Source: Niastella sp.
GTDB taxonomy: Bacteria; Bacteroidota; Bacteroidia; Chitinophagales; Chitinophagaceae
Assembly: GCA_017744515.1 (NCBI GenBank)
Contig: JAGIBF010000063.1
Location: 1-45,390, forward strand
DNA: 45,390 nucleotides
Reading direction: 5' to 3'
The translations under genes and the position numbers were made by a program. The notes beneath the pieces were generated by a model that saw only the letters and a program-made list of their open reading frames with translations, ran no database searches and had not been told where the DNA came from. Of this stretch, positions 7,392 to 16,030 are shown in pieces (positions within the stretch are counted from its first letter, which is position 1; the number at the start of each line of letters is the position of its first letter).

Positions 7392-7952
7392 ATGGATTAT
7401 AACAGGCTGGTAAAAGAATGTTTGAGGGGACGACCGGAGGCCCAACGACAGCTCTACGAGCATTTCGCCGAGGGCATGTTGGGTATATGCTATCGGTATA
7501 CCAAGTCTATGACAGATGCGGAAGATGTACTGCAGGAAGGATTTATCAAAGTTTTCAAACACCTGGATCAATATAAGTTCGAAGGCGAACTGGGAGGATG
7601 GATACGGCGTATCATGGTAAACACAGCGCTCAATTACCTGAAGAAGAACAGCCGTTACCAGACCGACCTGGCCTATTTTGATACGAGCCTGCATCCCGTG
7701 TCGGCTGATAACCCTGAAGTAAGTCTGCTGGCCAAAGACCTGGCAGAGCTCATACGCCAGTTGCCAACCGGATACCAAACAATATTTAACCTCCACGCAG
7801 TGGAGGGTTTTTCACATGTAGAAATAGGGAAGATGCTTGGAATTAACGAAGGCACTTCCCGTTCACAATATGCCCGTGCCCGTGCTTTGCTCATCACCTG
7901 GTTGAAAAAGCAAAATATGGAAACCAAAAATGAATCGTATGTCCGACCATGA
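7392..7952 (+). CDS. ECF-type RNA polymerase sigma factor
   Basis: 186 residues from the ATG at 7392 (MDYNRLV); the frame is open further upstream, but that part lacks homology-like sequence and crosses a repeat. Sigma region 2 is seen in EDVLQEGFIKVFKHL and the WIRRIMVNTALNYLKK stretch. Region 4 is seen in the helix-turn-helix FSHVEIGKMLGINEGTSRSQ. Linker and length are normal for ECF factors. The 3' end overlaps the next gene by 23 bases, so the two are translationally coupled and the partner is likely its regulator. It is a paralogue of the sigma factor at 21239. Confidence 0.93.
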   Translation: MDYNRLVKECLRGRPEAQRQLYEHFAEGMLGICYRYTKSMTDAEDVLQEGFIKVFKHLDQYKFEGELGGWIRRIMVNTALNYLKKNSRYQTDLAYFDTSLHPVSADNPEVSLLAKDLAELIRQLPTGYQTIFNLHAVEGFSHVEIGKMLGINEGTSRSQYARARALLITWLKKQNMETKNESYVRP

Positions 7953-9642
7953 ATTTGAAAAACAGGTACAGCTAAAAATGGAGCAGTTAAGGCTGCGCCC
8001 ATCCAATGCTGTGTGGACGGAGGTGGAAAAGAATATCCGCAGGGATAAGCGCCGCCGCCGAATGATCATGTGGCTACCCGTTGCACTCCTTTTCCTGGGT
8101 GCAGGGGGCTATTTTGCTATGACAAAAACCGCCGGTTCCGCCAATCATGTGGTGAGCCAGGCAACTCCGTCATCCACTGTAACGCCATCTTCCACACAAA
8201 ATGATCAGCCATCGACTTCAACTTCTACACAGCAAACACAAGAAAATACGCTTCCTGCGACCACGCCTGCTGCTAATACAGCAACTGCGCCCAATACGCC
8301 AACAAGCGATAAGATAACATCCGGAAACCCGGTTACTACAGCACCGGCTATCGACAAAGCAACACCAACTATCGAACCTGGTAGCAAAGAACCCGCTATC
8401 ATTACAAATAATACTGCTAAAACAGCTCCGACAAAAGCAGATGGCAAAAAGACAACACACATTATTGCCAGGACAACAAAAGAAAGCAATAAAAACAATT
8501 TCAAAAGTATAATGCCTTCTGTTGAGCAAGCTAAAAAGAATTCTGCGAAAGAGAATAAGATAAAGAGTGAGCTGGCTACCAATAAACAGGAGAACCATAA
8601 ATCTCAGACCGCCGAAACTGAACAACCAACTGTGTTGCAGCGTGACAGCAGCGTAGCCGTAATTACTGCCAGCGATTCAACGCAAACCATACAGGATGTA
8701 GCCACTGGAGAACCAGCCGTTGCTACTGTTGATAGCAACAGTCTGGCACAGGTGACAACTGTCGACAGCGTAGCAAAAGACTCTGCTGCTCAAACGATCG
8801 CCGCCGTACCACCGGTAGCAGTGCCGGAAGTAGCACAGGCAGCGAAAGTGCAGAAGAAGGCCGGCCCTTCCAACTGGCAGTTTGGCGTTCAGGTGGAAGG
8901 CGGTTATTCAGGCGTTACCAAAGATGGATTGTTTGGTTTCCTTGAAAAGAACTATACCCAGGTGCCCGATCTTGCATCACCTTCCTTCAACAATTCAGTC
9001 ACCTATACACCACAGTTTCCCAGGCCAGTGAGCAAGCCTTCCAATCTTACCATGGGACTATCGTTTTCGGTTGGTGGATTTGTAAAGCGTGCCTTGTCCA
9101 ACAGGTTGAGTCTCTCTGCCGGCCTGCAGTATACCTACCTAAGCACCCGCCAGGTAGTAGGCAGCAAAGTAAGCAACAACAGAACTGTTAACCGCGCCCC
9201 TTCAACATCACAGGTGGTGAATGAATACTATAATGCAGGCAACTTTGCCAGCCTTAATAATCCTGGCCACAGCACACAAAACTATACAAACAGGTACCAG
9301 TTCATTGAATTGCCGATAACCCTGCATACCCAATTGAATAGAGGAAAACGCCTGCCTATCATATGGGATGCCGGCTTCTCTGTGTCAAAGCTGTTAAACA
9401 CAAATGCTTTGCACTATGACGGATTGGGTGGGGTATACTATCAGGATAAGAATCTGTTCAATAAAACACAATGGGCCATTGCCACAGGCTTTAATGTCCA
9501 GCTCTTTAAACACACACAGCACCCGCTCACGGTTGGGCCTGTGATGCGTTATAATATCACCCCCATGTTGAAGAAAGACTATTCCACTGGTCAGCATGTA
9601 TGGGCCGTAGGATTGCGCGCAAGCGTTTTATTGAAAAAATAA
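7930..9642 (+). CDS. Membrane-anchored beta-barrel protein, probable sigma-factor regulator
   Basis: Up to 570 residues; starts at 7930 or 7939 are both possible. The layout is a short cytoplasmic region of about 44 residues (SNAVWTEVEKNIRR then a basic RRRR run), one membrane helix (about 45-64), a long Thr/Ser/Ala/Pro-rich low-complexity linker (about 70-310), and a C-terminal region (about 315-570) with alternating hydrophobic strands typical of Bacteroidota outer-membrane beta-barrels. The sigma gene overlaps it. The same layout recurs at 21813. By position and N-terminal design it should control the sigma factor, as anti-sigma factors do, while its C-terminus sits in the outer membrane or periplasm. 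How both ends are placed is not known from sequence. Confidence 0.75.
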   Translation: MNRMSDHEFEKQVQLKMEQLRLRPSNAVWTEVEKNIRRDKRRRRMIMWLPVALLFLGAGGYFAMTKTAGSANHVVSQATPSSTVTPSSTQNDQPSTSTSTQQTQENTLPATTPAANTATAPNTPTSDKITSGNPVTTAPAIDKATPTIEPGSKEPAIITNNTAKTAPTKADGKKTTHIIARTTKESNKNNFKSIMPSVEQAKKNSAKENKIKSELATNKQENHKSQTAETEQPTVLQRDSSVAVITASDSTQTIQDVATGEPAVATVDSNSLAQVTTVDSVAKDSAAQTIAAVPPVAVPEVAQAAKVQKKAGPSNWQFGVQVEGGYSGVTKDGLFGFLEKNYTQVPDLASPSFNNSVTYTPQFPRPVSKPSNLTMGLSFSVGGFVKRALSNRLSLSAGLQYTYLSTRQVVGSKVSNNRTVNRAPSTSQVVNEYYNAGNFASLNNPGHSTQNYTNRYQFIELPITLHTQLNRGKRLPIIWDAGFSVSKLLNTNALHYDGLGGVYYQDKNLFNKTQWAIATGFNVQLFKHTQHPLTVGPVMRYNITPMLKKDYSTGQHVWAVGLRASVLLKK

Positions 9643-9694
9643 ACGACAGGCAACGCTCTTCCTTATTCCCGTGTCAGAAGGAAAACCCTTCGAT

Positions 9695-10984
9695 ATGACC
9701 TGGAAGTACCAAAACAAACTGTTATGGATAGTGCCTGTATCACTACTCCTGTCACTGAGCAGTTGTCTAAAAGACAATTGTACTCGCACCTATAGACTGT
9801 ACACACCTGTATATAAAACACTTACTGCGGTAAGACAGGAGATGAAAAGCGGTGCCGCGAAGACCCTGGAAAAACCTGGCAAATTATATATCTACGGCAA
9901 TTATATCTTCCTGAACGAGCAAGAGAAAGGCATTCATATCATTGATAACAGCAATCCTGCGTCTCCAAAGAATATCGCGTTCATCAACATACCAGGCAAC
10001 GTGGACCTGGCGGTAAAGGGTAATACCTTGTATGCCGACTCCTGGATGGATCTGGTCAGTTTCGATATCAGCAATCCGCAGCAGGTAATTGCCAAAAACT
10101 TCGTCAACAGTGTTTTCCCGCATCGAAACGGCTATTACAGATATGCTACTAATTATCGCCCGGCTCCCAACGCACCGTTGGATCCCGATTCGATCAATGT
10201 GATCGTTGACTGGACCACAAGAGATACTACGGTGAGCTGTGAAACTTATAATTACCTGTATGAAAGATTTTATGCGAGTGCATCGGCCGACGCAAGCGGA
10301 TCTTTTGCATCGCAGCAGGTGGGTGGTGGACAAGGTGGGTCTATGGCGCGTTTTACTCTCATGGACAATTACCTGTACACGGTTACCAATGCTGCGCTTA
10401 ATACTTTCGATATATCAACGCCGCTGCAGCCTTCTTTAGTCGGCAAATCACAAATAGGCTGGGATATTGAAACGATCTACCCTTTCAAAAATCAATTATT
10501 CATCGGCTCTTCCTCAGGTATGTTCATCTATGATGTATCCAACCCGGGTACTCCATCCAAAAAAGGCAGTTTCTCACATGTCCGTAGCTGTGATCCGGTG
10601 GTGGCCAACGATACTTATGCTTATGTTACCCTGCGCTCCGGAACTATGTGCCAGGGATTTACCAACCAGCTGGAGGTGCTCGATGTCAGGAATCTGAACA
10701 ACCCAGGCCTGGTGAAAACCTATCCAATGACCAATCCCCATGGACTGGCTATAGACGGAAATACCCTGTTTATTTGTGATGGCAAAGATGGCCTTAAAGT
10801 GTATGACGCTGCGAATGCGAACGAGCTCAAACTGATCAGACAGATTGGTGATTTCGAGACCTATGATATCATAGCTTACAATAAATGGGCGCTGGTAGTG
10901 GCAAAAGACGGACTGTATCAGTTTGATTATACCAACCTGAACAACATTAAACAGATCAGTAAAATAAGCCTGGATAAACACTAA
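9695..10984 (+). CDS. LVIVD-repeat lipoprotein
   Basis: 429 residues from the ATG at 9695; a GTG at 9671 would add eight residues before the signal peptide. A hydrophobic stretch ends in a lipobox (LSLSSC, Cys24). The rest is made of repeated beta-propeller-like units with patterns such as IHIIDNSNPASP, LVSFDISNPQQ, LNTFDISTPLQP, MFIYDVSNPGTP and LEVLDVRNLNNP, the hallmark of LVIVD repeats. Such proteins are thought to form surface or periplasmic propellers; ligands are unknown. It lies 52 bases downstream of the barrel gene and probably shares its transcript. Confidence 0.88.
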   Translation: MTWKYQNKLLWIVPVSLLLSLSSCLKDNCTRTYRLYTPVYKTLTAVRQEMKSGAAKTLEKPGKLYIYGNYIFLNEQEKGIHIIDNSNPASPKNIAFINIPGNVDLAVKGNTLYADSWMDLVSFDISNPQQVIAKNFVNSVFPHRNGYYRYATNYRPAPNAPLDPDSINVIVDWTTRDTTVSCETYNYLYERFYASASADASGSFASQQVGGGQGGSMARFTLMDNYLYTVTNAALNTFDISTPLQPSLVGKSQIGWDIETIYPFKNQLFIGSSSGMFIYDVSNPGTPSKKGSFSHVRSCDPVVANDTYAYVTLRSGTMCQGFTNQLEVLDVRNLNNPGLVKTYPMTNPHGLAIDGNTLFICDGKDGLKVYDAANANELKLIRQIGDFETYDIIAYNKWALVVAKDGLYQFDYTNLNNIKQISKISLDKH

Positions 10985-10990
10985 GAAAAT

Positions 10991-11584
10991 ATGATCAGGC
11001 ACGTTACTGTCACTACATTACTATGTTGTTGTTTGGTTATTATGACTGTTGCGCAAACCAGCACTAAGGAAACAGTGCCAAAGAAAGGATGTTCTTGCGC
11101 ATTCAGCTCTATCAATCAGGTGGGTGTGTTAACAGGAGAGGCAGGTTCTTCTTTCCAGTTGCAATCGATCAATGGCATGCGCTATAAAACCTGGTTTGCA
11201 GGAGCAGGCGTTGGATTGGATTTTTATAAAAAAAGAGGGATACCGGTATTCCTCGATATCCGGAAGGATATTTTGAATAAGCCGTCCACCCCTTTTGTGT
11301 ATGCGGATGGTGGTATTCATTATTCATGGCCTACCGGGAAGGACAAACCTGGAGGTAATGGCAAACGCACATTCAGTAATGATTTGTATTATGATGTAGG
11401 TATTGGTTATAAAGTGAGCGTGAAAGACCAGCATGCAGTATTGCTAAGTGCGGGCTTTAGCCGGAAGCGTGTAGAAGAAGTGACTACCTATCCCCAGTTT
11501 TGTCCGGCATGCCCACCGGAAAGCTATGAGGCGTATAATTACACATTTAACCGCCTAACCCTGAAACTGGGTTACCGGTTTTAA
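10991..11584 (+). CDS. Small exported beta-barrel-like protein
   Basis: 197 residues. A cleavable signal peptide with a Cys-rich core ends near VAQT. The mature part has alternating aromatic and glycine-rich strands (WFAGAGVGLDFYKK, LYYDVGIGYKV, LTLKLGYRF) and ends in Phe, as outer-membrane barrels do. A CSC and a CPAC segment are present. It starts six bases after the LVIVD gene, closing the operon that begins with the sigma factor at 7392. Function unknown. Confidence 0.7.
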   Translation: MIRHVTVTTLLCCCLVIMTVAQTSTKETVPKKGCSCAFSSINQVGVLTGEAGSSFQLQSINGMRYKTWFAGAGVGLDFYKKRGIPVFLDIRKDILNKPSTPFVYADGGIHYSWPTGKDKPGGNGKRTFSNDLYYDVGIGYKVSVKDQHAVLLSAGFSRKRVEEVTTYPQFCPACPPESYEAYNYTFNRLTLKLGYRF

Positions 11585-11591
11585 TAATCGT

Positions 11592-12086
11592 TCATTCATC
11601 GCTATTTTTCTGTCGCAAAGTAAGACCCCGGGTTAAACGGTTAATGGCTTCGGCCATCCGTTCTATCCGGGTTTCTTCTTTTTTAGCACCGTATATCCAG
11701 TCGATGTACTGCTTTTGTTCGCTCTCCGGAAAGGTAAAGAATTTTTTGTGTGCAGCAGGTTCATCGCGCAGGCATTCCAACAGGTCAGGAGGAATGTCCA
11801 GTGGATCGGCATCGGCATACAATACCAGCTTTACCTGGTCGCCTTCACCCTTCTCGAGCAACTTACGGATGGCTGCTTTTACAGGCATGAACATACTACC
11901 ATTGGCCATAGGCATCAGGTTGAAATTTTTGAGTTCGTACCTGTCGTCAATAAGCCCTTTTACTTGTACCATACCTCTAATCCCTCTCATGTCAGGGGTG
12001 ATCTCTTTGATTACTATGAATGTCCAGCCGCCTTTGCCAGGCATTCGTTGTAAAGTATACTTCTTATTCACCAATGGCTTTTCCAT
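11592..12086 (-). CDS. DUF1905 / YdeI-OmpD-associated-like protein
   Basis: 164 residues. The N-terminal half (GWTFIVI, then VQVKGLIDDRYELKNFNLMP, MFMPVKAAIRKLL) fits DUF1905. The C-terminal half (PPDLLECLRDEP, FFTFPESEQKQYIDWI, ETRIERMAEAINRL) fits the YdeI/OmpD-associated helical domain. Family members have been tied loosely to bacteriocin resistance; no biochemical role is established. The start overlaps the end of queG by 23 bases, so the two are probably co-translated. It ends seven bases from the convergent barrel gene. Confidence 0.85.
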   Translation of the reverse strand: MEKPLVNKKYTLQRMPGKGGWTFIVIKEITPDMRGIRGMVQVKGLIDDRYELKNFNLMPMANGSMFMPVKAAIRKLLEKGEGDQVKLVLYADADPLDIPPDLLECLRDEPAAHKKFFTFPESEQKQYIDWIYGAKKEETRIERMAEAINRLTRGLTLRQKNSDE

Positions 12087-13017
12087 GATCCGGGTTTTGT
12101 ACGAAGTTTAAATTACGTTGTATACCGTGGAATTTAGAACGCTTGAGCGGAGAATGACGGAAGATCTTTTTAAAAGCATCTTCTGTGAGCGATTGCCATT
12201 CGGCAGTGGTGAAGTTAAGCAACTCAGGTATCGGCGAAAATTCGGTCTCCCGGGTAGGTTGGGAAAACCGGTTCCAGGGGCATACATCCTGGCAGGTATC
12301 GCAGCCAAAGAACCAGTTGTCGAACTTGTTGGCCATCTCACCGGGGATCAGCTTCTCTTTCAGTTCGATGGTAAAATAAGAAATACATTTACTGCCATCC
12401 ACCACCTTATTCTCCAGGATGGCATCGGTAGGGCAGGCGTCGATGCATTTGCGGCAGGTACCGCAATAGTCTTTGGCAAAAGGATCATCATACAGCAAAG
12501 GAAGGTCGGTGATGAGCGTGGCGATAAAGAAAAAAGAACCTGCCTGCTTCGTAAGCAGGTTACCATTCCTGCCGATCCATCCCAGACCGCTCCGTTGCGC
12601 CCAGGTTCTCTCCAACACGGGTGCTGAATCTACAAAGCCCCTTCCATGCACTTCGCCGATCTGTTCTCTCATCAATACCAGCAGCCTGTTGAGCTTTTCC
12701 CGGATCACTTCATGATAATCCTTACCATAGGCGTATTTGGCTACCTGCGGCGCATCCGGGACCTGCTGTTCAGCCGGGTAATAATTCAATAACAAAGTGA
12801 TCACCGATTGAGCGCCCGGCACCAGCCTGGTGGGGTCTATCCGCAGCTCGAAGTGGTTCTCCATGTATTGCATAGAGCCATGCATACCCTGGTGCAGCCA
12901 GTTTTCCAGCCGCCGGGCATCATCGTCCAGCCGCTGCGCCCGGGCAATGCCGCAGTACTCAAACCCCAGCTGTGCTGCAAAGGATTTGACAAGGTGTGTA
13001 TGGTGCTCAATTTGCAT
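12064..13017 (-). CDS. queG: Epoxyqueuosine reductase
   Basis: 317 residues from the ATG at 13017. The frame extends to a TTG at 13062, but those codons lie inside an inverted repeat. QueG performs the last step of queuosine synthesis, reducing epoxyqueuosine in the wobble position of tRNA with cobalamin and two 4Fe-4S clusters. Seen: the two cluster motifs CGTCRKCIDACP and CDTCQDVCPWN, and conserved patches such as KYAYGKDYH and WIGRNGNL. It is followed by the overlapping DUF1905 gene. Confidence 0.95.
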   Translation of the reverse strand: MQIEHHTHLVKSFAAQLGFEYCGIARAQRLDDDARRLENWLHQGMHGSMQYMENHFELRIDPTRLVPGAQSVITLLLNYYPAEQQVPDAPQVAKYAYGKDYHEVIREKLNRLLVLMREQIGEVHGRGFVDSAPVLERTWAQRSGLGWIGRNGNLLTKQAGSFFFIATLITDLPLLYDDPFAKDYCGTCRKCIDACPTDAILENKVVDGSKCISYFTIELKEKLIPGEMANKFDNWFFGCDTCQDVCPWNRFSQPTRETEFSPIPELLNFTTAEWQSLTEDAFKKIFRHSPLKRSKFHGIQRNLNFVQNPDHGKAIGE

Positions 13018-13040
13018 AATACGAGTCCGAAAGTCGGTAA

Positions 13041-13106
13041 AGTCCGGAAGACCGGAAGTCAAAAGGATCGCTTGGTCTTTCTTCCCGACTTCCGGTCTTC
13101 CGGACT
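13041..13106. repeat. Perfect 20-bp inverted repeat (TCCGGACTTTCGG family)
   Basis: Positions 13041-13060 and 13087-13106 are exact inverted copies separated by 26 bases, and A/T pairing extends two bases outward. It lies 24 bases upstream of queG, between queG and the divergent xylB. Related copies are at 14728-14819 and about 37340-37415. Confidence 0.85.
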
Positions 13107-13236
13107 TTCGGTCTCCTTATTCTTGTTCGTTCTTTCTCAATTACCGATTCTTCCTTACCGACGCAATTTATGAAAGATAAAATGCCTAAATTGGCTACCC
13201 GGTTAGAAAACCTAATTGATTACATAAAAAGCGATT

Positions 13237-14721
13237 GTGAAATATTTACTTGGTATCGATATCGGCTCTTCCTCCATCAAAGCCGCTTTAATAGAAATTT
13301 CCAGTGGTAAGATTGCAGGAACAGCCTTTTCTCCTTCCGAAGAAATGCCCATTGCTGCCCCTAAAACAGGCTTTGCCGAGCAGGACCCTGATATGTGGTG
13401 GCGGGAACTGCAAAATGCACTGAAAAAACTACGCCAGCAGACCCCCTTCAAAGGCGATGAAGTGGCCGCTATCGGTATTTCTTATCAAATGCACGGCCTC
13501 GTGTGTGTAGACAAGGCAGGCACGCCACTGCGCCCCTCTATCATCTGGTGTGATGGCCGGGCAGTGGAATATGGCAACAAAGCCTTTGAAGCCCTCGGAG
13601 AAGATTTCAGCCTTTCCAATTTCCTGAACTCCCCGGGCAACTTTACTGCTTCCAAACTCAAATGGGTAAAAGAGAATGAACCTGATCTCTATAAAAAGAT
13701 ACATAAGATCATGCTGCCGGGCGACTATATAGCCCTGCGGCTGACAGGTGATGCTACTACCACCGTTTCCGGCTTGTCGGAAGGCATCCTGTGGAACTTT
13801 AAGACAAAGAGCATTGCCAAAGACCTGCTCAATTATTACGGTATAGACGAAAGCCTGTTGTCCACCATCGTGCCCACCTTTGGAGAGCAGGGTAGGGTAA
13901 CGCAGGAAGCTGCTGAACTGCTGGACCTCAAAGCAGGTATACCGGTAAGCTATCGTGCCGGCGACCAGCCCAACAATGCCTATTCACTCAACGTATTACA
14001 ACCCGGCGAAGTAGCCGCCACAGCAGGTACTTCGGGTGTGGTATATGGTGTTACCGATAAAGTGGAATACGATCCCAGGTCAAGAGTAAACACCTTTGTG
14101 CACGTAAGTCACACAGAAGAGAAACCCCGCTATGGTATATTGCTTTGCGTAAATGGTACCGGCATTCTCAACAGCTGGCTGCGCAAAAACTTCTTTGGCA
14201 CAGCCTCCTATGCAGATATGAATGCACAGGCAGCTGCAGTACATCCCGGCTCAGATGGATTGCGTTTCTTCCCCTTCGGCAATGGAGCCGAGCGTGTATT
14301 GGAGAATAAAGACATTGGCGCCATCCTGCAGGGATTGCAGTTCAATCGCCACGATCGTGGACATGTAGCCCGCGCCGCGCAGGAAGGTATTGTATTCTCT
14401 CTGCAATACGGCATGGAGATCATGCAACAGATGGGCATGCAATTAAAGACCATTCGTGCAGGATATGCCAACATGTTCCTCAGTGAAATATTCGGAAGCG
14501 TATTTGCCAATACCACCGGTTGTACGGTAGAGCTGTACAATACGGATGGCGCTGCCGGTGCAGCCCGTGCAGCAGGCGTAGGCGCAGGCATCTATCCCGA
14601 TTTCAAATCCTGCTTTGCCGGCATGAACGTGATCAAAAAGCTGGAGCCGGAAAAAGGATTGCAGGAGCAGTATAAGGACATCTATGGCGAGTGGAAGAAT
14701 GCCTTGTTGAAGAGTTTATAA
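13237..14721 (+). CDS. xylB: Xylulokinase (FGGY carbohydrate kinase)
   Basis: 494 residues starting at a GTG (13237); an in-frame stop at 13225 excludes an upstream ATG. It phosphorylates D-xylulose to xylulose 5-phosphate for the pentose phosphate pathway. Seen: the N-terminal phosphate-binding GIDIGSSSIKAAL, the substrate loop SYQMHGLV, IIWCDGRA, the catalytic Asp243 in AGDQPNNA, and the second ATP-site glycine-rich motifs (TAGTSGVV and GAAGAARAAGVGAG). Length is typical. No xylose isomerase lies next to it, so the sugar pathway genes are elsewhere or the specificity differs within FGGY. Confidence 0.9.
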   Translation: MKYLLGIDIGSSSIKAALIEISSGKIAGTAFSPSEEMPIAAPKTGFAEQDPDMWWRELQNALKKLRQQTPFKGDEVAAIGISYQMHGLVCVDKAGTPLRPSIIWCDGRAVEYGNKAFEALGEDFSLSNFLNSPGNFTASKLKWVKENEPDLYKKIHKIMLPGDYIALRLTGDATTTVSGLSEGILWNFKTKSIAKDLLNYYGIDESLLSTIVPTFGEQGRVTQEAAELLDLKAGIPVSYRAGDQPNNAYSLNVLQPGEVAATAGTSGVVYGVTDKVEYDPRSRVNTFVHVSHTEEKPRYGILLCVNGTGILNSWLRKNFFGTASYADMNAQAAAVHPGSDGLRFFPFGNGAERVLENKDIGAILQGLQFNRHDRGHVARAAQEGIVFSLQYGMEIMQQMGMQLKTIRAGYANMFLSEIFGSVFANTTGCTVELYNTDGAAGAARAAGVGAGIYPDFKSCFAGMNVIKKLEPEKGLQEQYKDIYGEWKNALLKSL

Positions 14722-14727
14722 ATTCAG

Positions 14728-14819
14728 GTCCGAAAGTTAGAAAGTCCGGAAGTCCGCAAGCAATGTGTATCGCGTGCGGCTTCCGGACTTTCCGTTTCTC
14801 AACTTCCGGTCTTTCGGAC
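14728..14819. repeat. Nested inverted repeats between convergent genes (possible bidirectional terminator)
   Basis: GTCCGAAAG (14728-14736) pairs with CTTTCGGAC (14811-14819). Inside it, 14741-14758 pairs with 14775-14791 with one bulge. The element fills the space between the convergent xylB and serine hydrolase genes and belongs to the same family as 13041-13106. Confidence 0.75.
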
Positions 14820-15869
14820 TTACTTACAAGGGCCTACTTGCTCATCAACAGCCTCTTTAAACTGCAGGTAAAAGTCTTTCTTTTGTTCGCCCAATAATGT
14901 TTTCACAAAGATGATGGCGGCGTAATTGCGGCATTTATCGATATAAGGCCAGGTACCAAACAGACCGGGGCTGCTCACGACAGTAGCATTGCCGCTGGCA
15001 TCCTTCTCTTGTATCCACTCGCCCAATCCATACTCATAGCCCTCTGCTATCTTGGGTGTAAACTTTACGGGTAACCCGGGGAAATGATTCTTCTGCATTT
15101 CTGCGATTGATGCTTCGCTCAACACACGTTTGCCTTCAAACATACCCTTGTTCAGGATCATGATGAGGAAGTTCATATAGTCATTGGCGCTCGATTGGGC
15201 GCCACCCGAAGGATTGGGAGCATTACCATTATCGTTAACAAAAGTAGTGGCCCGCATTTTCAAAGGACGGGTGATCTTCTCCTGCACCAGCCGCGAAAAA
15301 TCTTTCTTGCTCACCACTTCCGCGCAACGTGCTGCGAGGTTGAGGCCGCTACTGCCATAGGCAAACTCCTTACCGGGATTGTTGGAGATCTCTTTCGCCG
15401 CAATTGTATTGGCTTCGTCTTCAAGGTTTTCGAATTTGCGGCGCTCGAATACTTTGGCCAGGCCACCCTTGCCATTGTCGATACCGGTGGTGTGCGACAG
15501 GCATTGACGAAGGGTGATGTAACCCTTCATATATTTTTCCAATACGGGAATGTACTTTACAACCGGATCGTCGAGGTCCAGCTTTCCCTCGTCTACCAAT
15601 GCCATGATGGTAGCCGCCGTTATCCATTTACTGCAGCTGGCAACAGGCGCCTGGGTTTTGGCGGTAAAATCGGTTCCGATCGCCTTCTGGTAAATGAGCT
15701 TGCCATCCTTCCATACCAACGCTACTACATTGTTACCCAATAACTTCTTGTTCTTTTCCAGCAGCTGGTCTACGCTGCTGAAATCCTGGGCATGGGCAAA
15801 CTGCAACATTAACAGGAAAAACAGGAACAGACTGAATTTTGGGCAGGTTCGGGGAGCTTTTAATGACAT
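14820..15869 (-). CDS. Exported serine hydrolase, beta-lactamase/class C-like family
   Basis: 349 residues with a signal peptide (hydrophobic core, cleavage near AHAQ). It has the catalytic S-x-x-K as Ser78-Cys-Ser-Lys81 and a Y-x-S motif at Tyr171 (YGSSG), in the order expected for the PF00144 fold. The SHTTGI segment is also typical. Members include esterases, D-aminopeptidases and penicillin-binding-like enzymes; true beta-lactamase activity should not be assumed. It stands alone, convergent with xylB. Confidence 0.88.
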   Translation of the reverse strand: MSLKAPRTCPKFSLFLFFLLMLQFAHAQDFSSVDQLLEKNKKLLGNNVVALVWKDGKLIYQKAIGTDFTAKTQAPVASCSKWITAATIMALVDEGKLDLDDPVVKYIPVLEKYMKGYITLRQCLSHTTGIDNGKGGLAKVFERRKFENLEDEANTIAAKEISNNPGKEFAYGSSGLNLAARCAEVVSKKDFSRLVQEKITRPLKMRATTFVNDNGNAPNPSGGAQSSANDYMNFLIMILNKGMFEGKRVLSEASIAEMQKNHFPGLPVKFTPKIAEGYEYGLGEWIQEKDASGNATVVSSPGLFGTWPYIDKCRNYAAIIFVKTLLGEQKKDFYLQFKEAVDEQVGPCK

Positions 15870-16030
15870 AAATGCCGGAAATTTTGGTTGGATTGTGATT
15901 TGCGATAAGAGATAAAGTTATTGGAAGTTACGGTAACTGAACCTTGAGGGTTGGCACAATGTTGTTATTAACGAAGAATTCAGGCCTATCCTCACCAGCT
16001 ACCGCCCGCCAAAACACAAACAAAAAGACT

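Noticed and set aside
14820..15869. Antibiotic-resistance beta-lactamase
   Set aside because: The fold motifs (SxxK, YxS) define the broad serine hydrolase family; nothing specific to AmpC-type resistance enzymes is visible.
15948..15970. TGGCAC sequence before clpB resembling a sigma-54 promoter
   Set aside because: The downstream GC element is missing at the required spacing (TT instead of GC).
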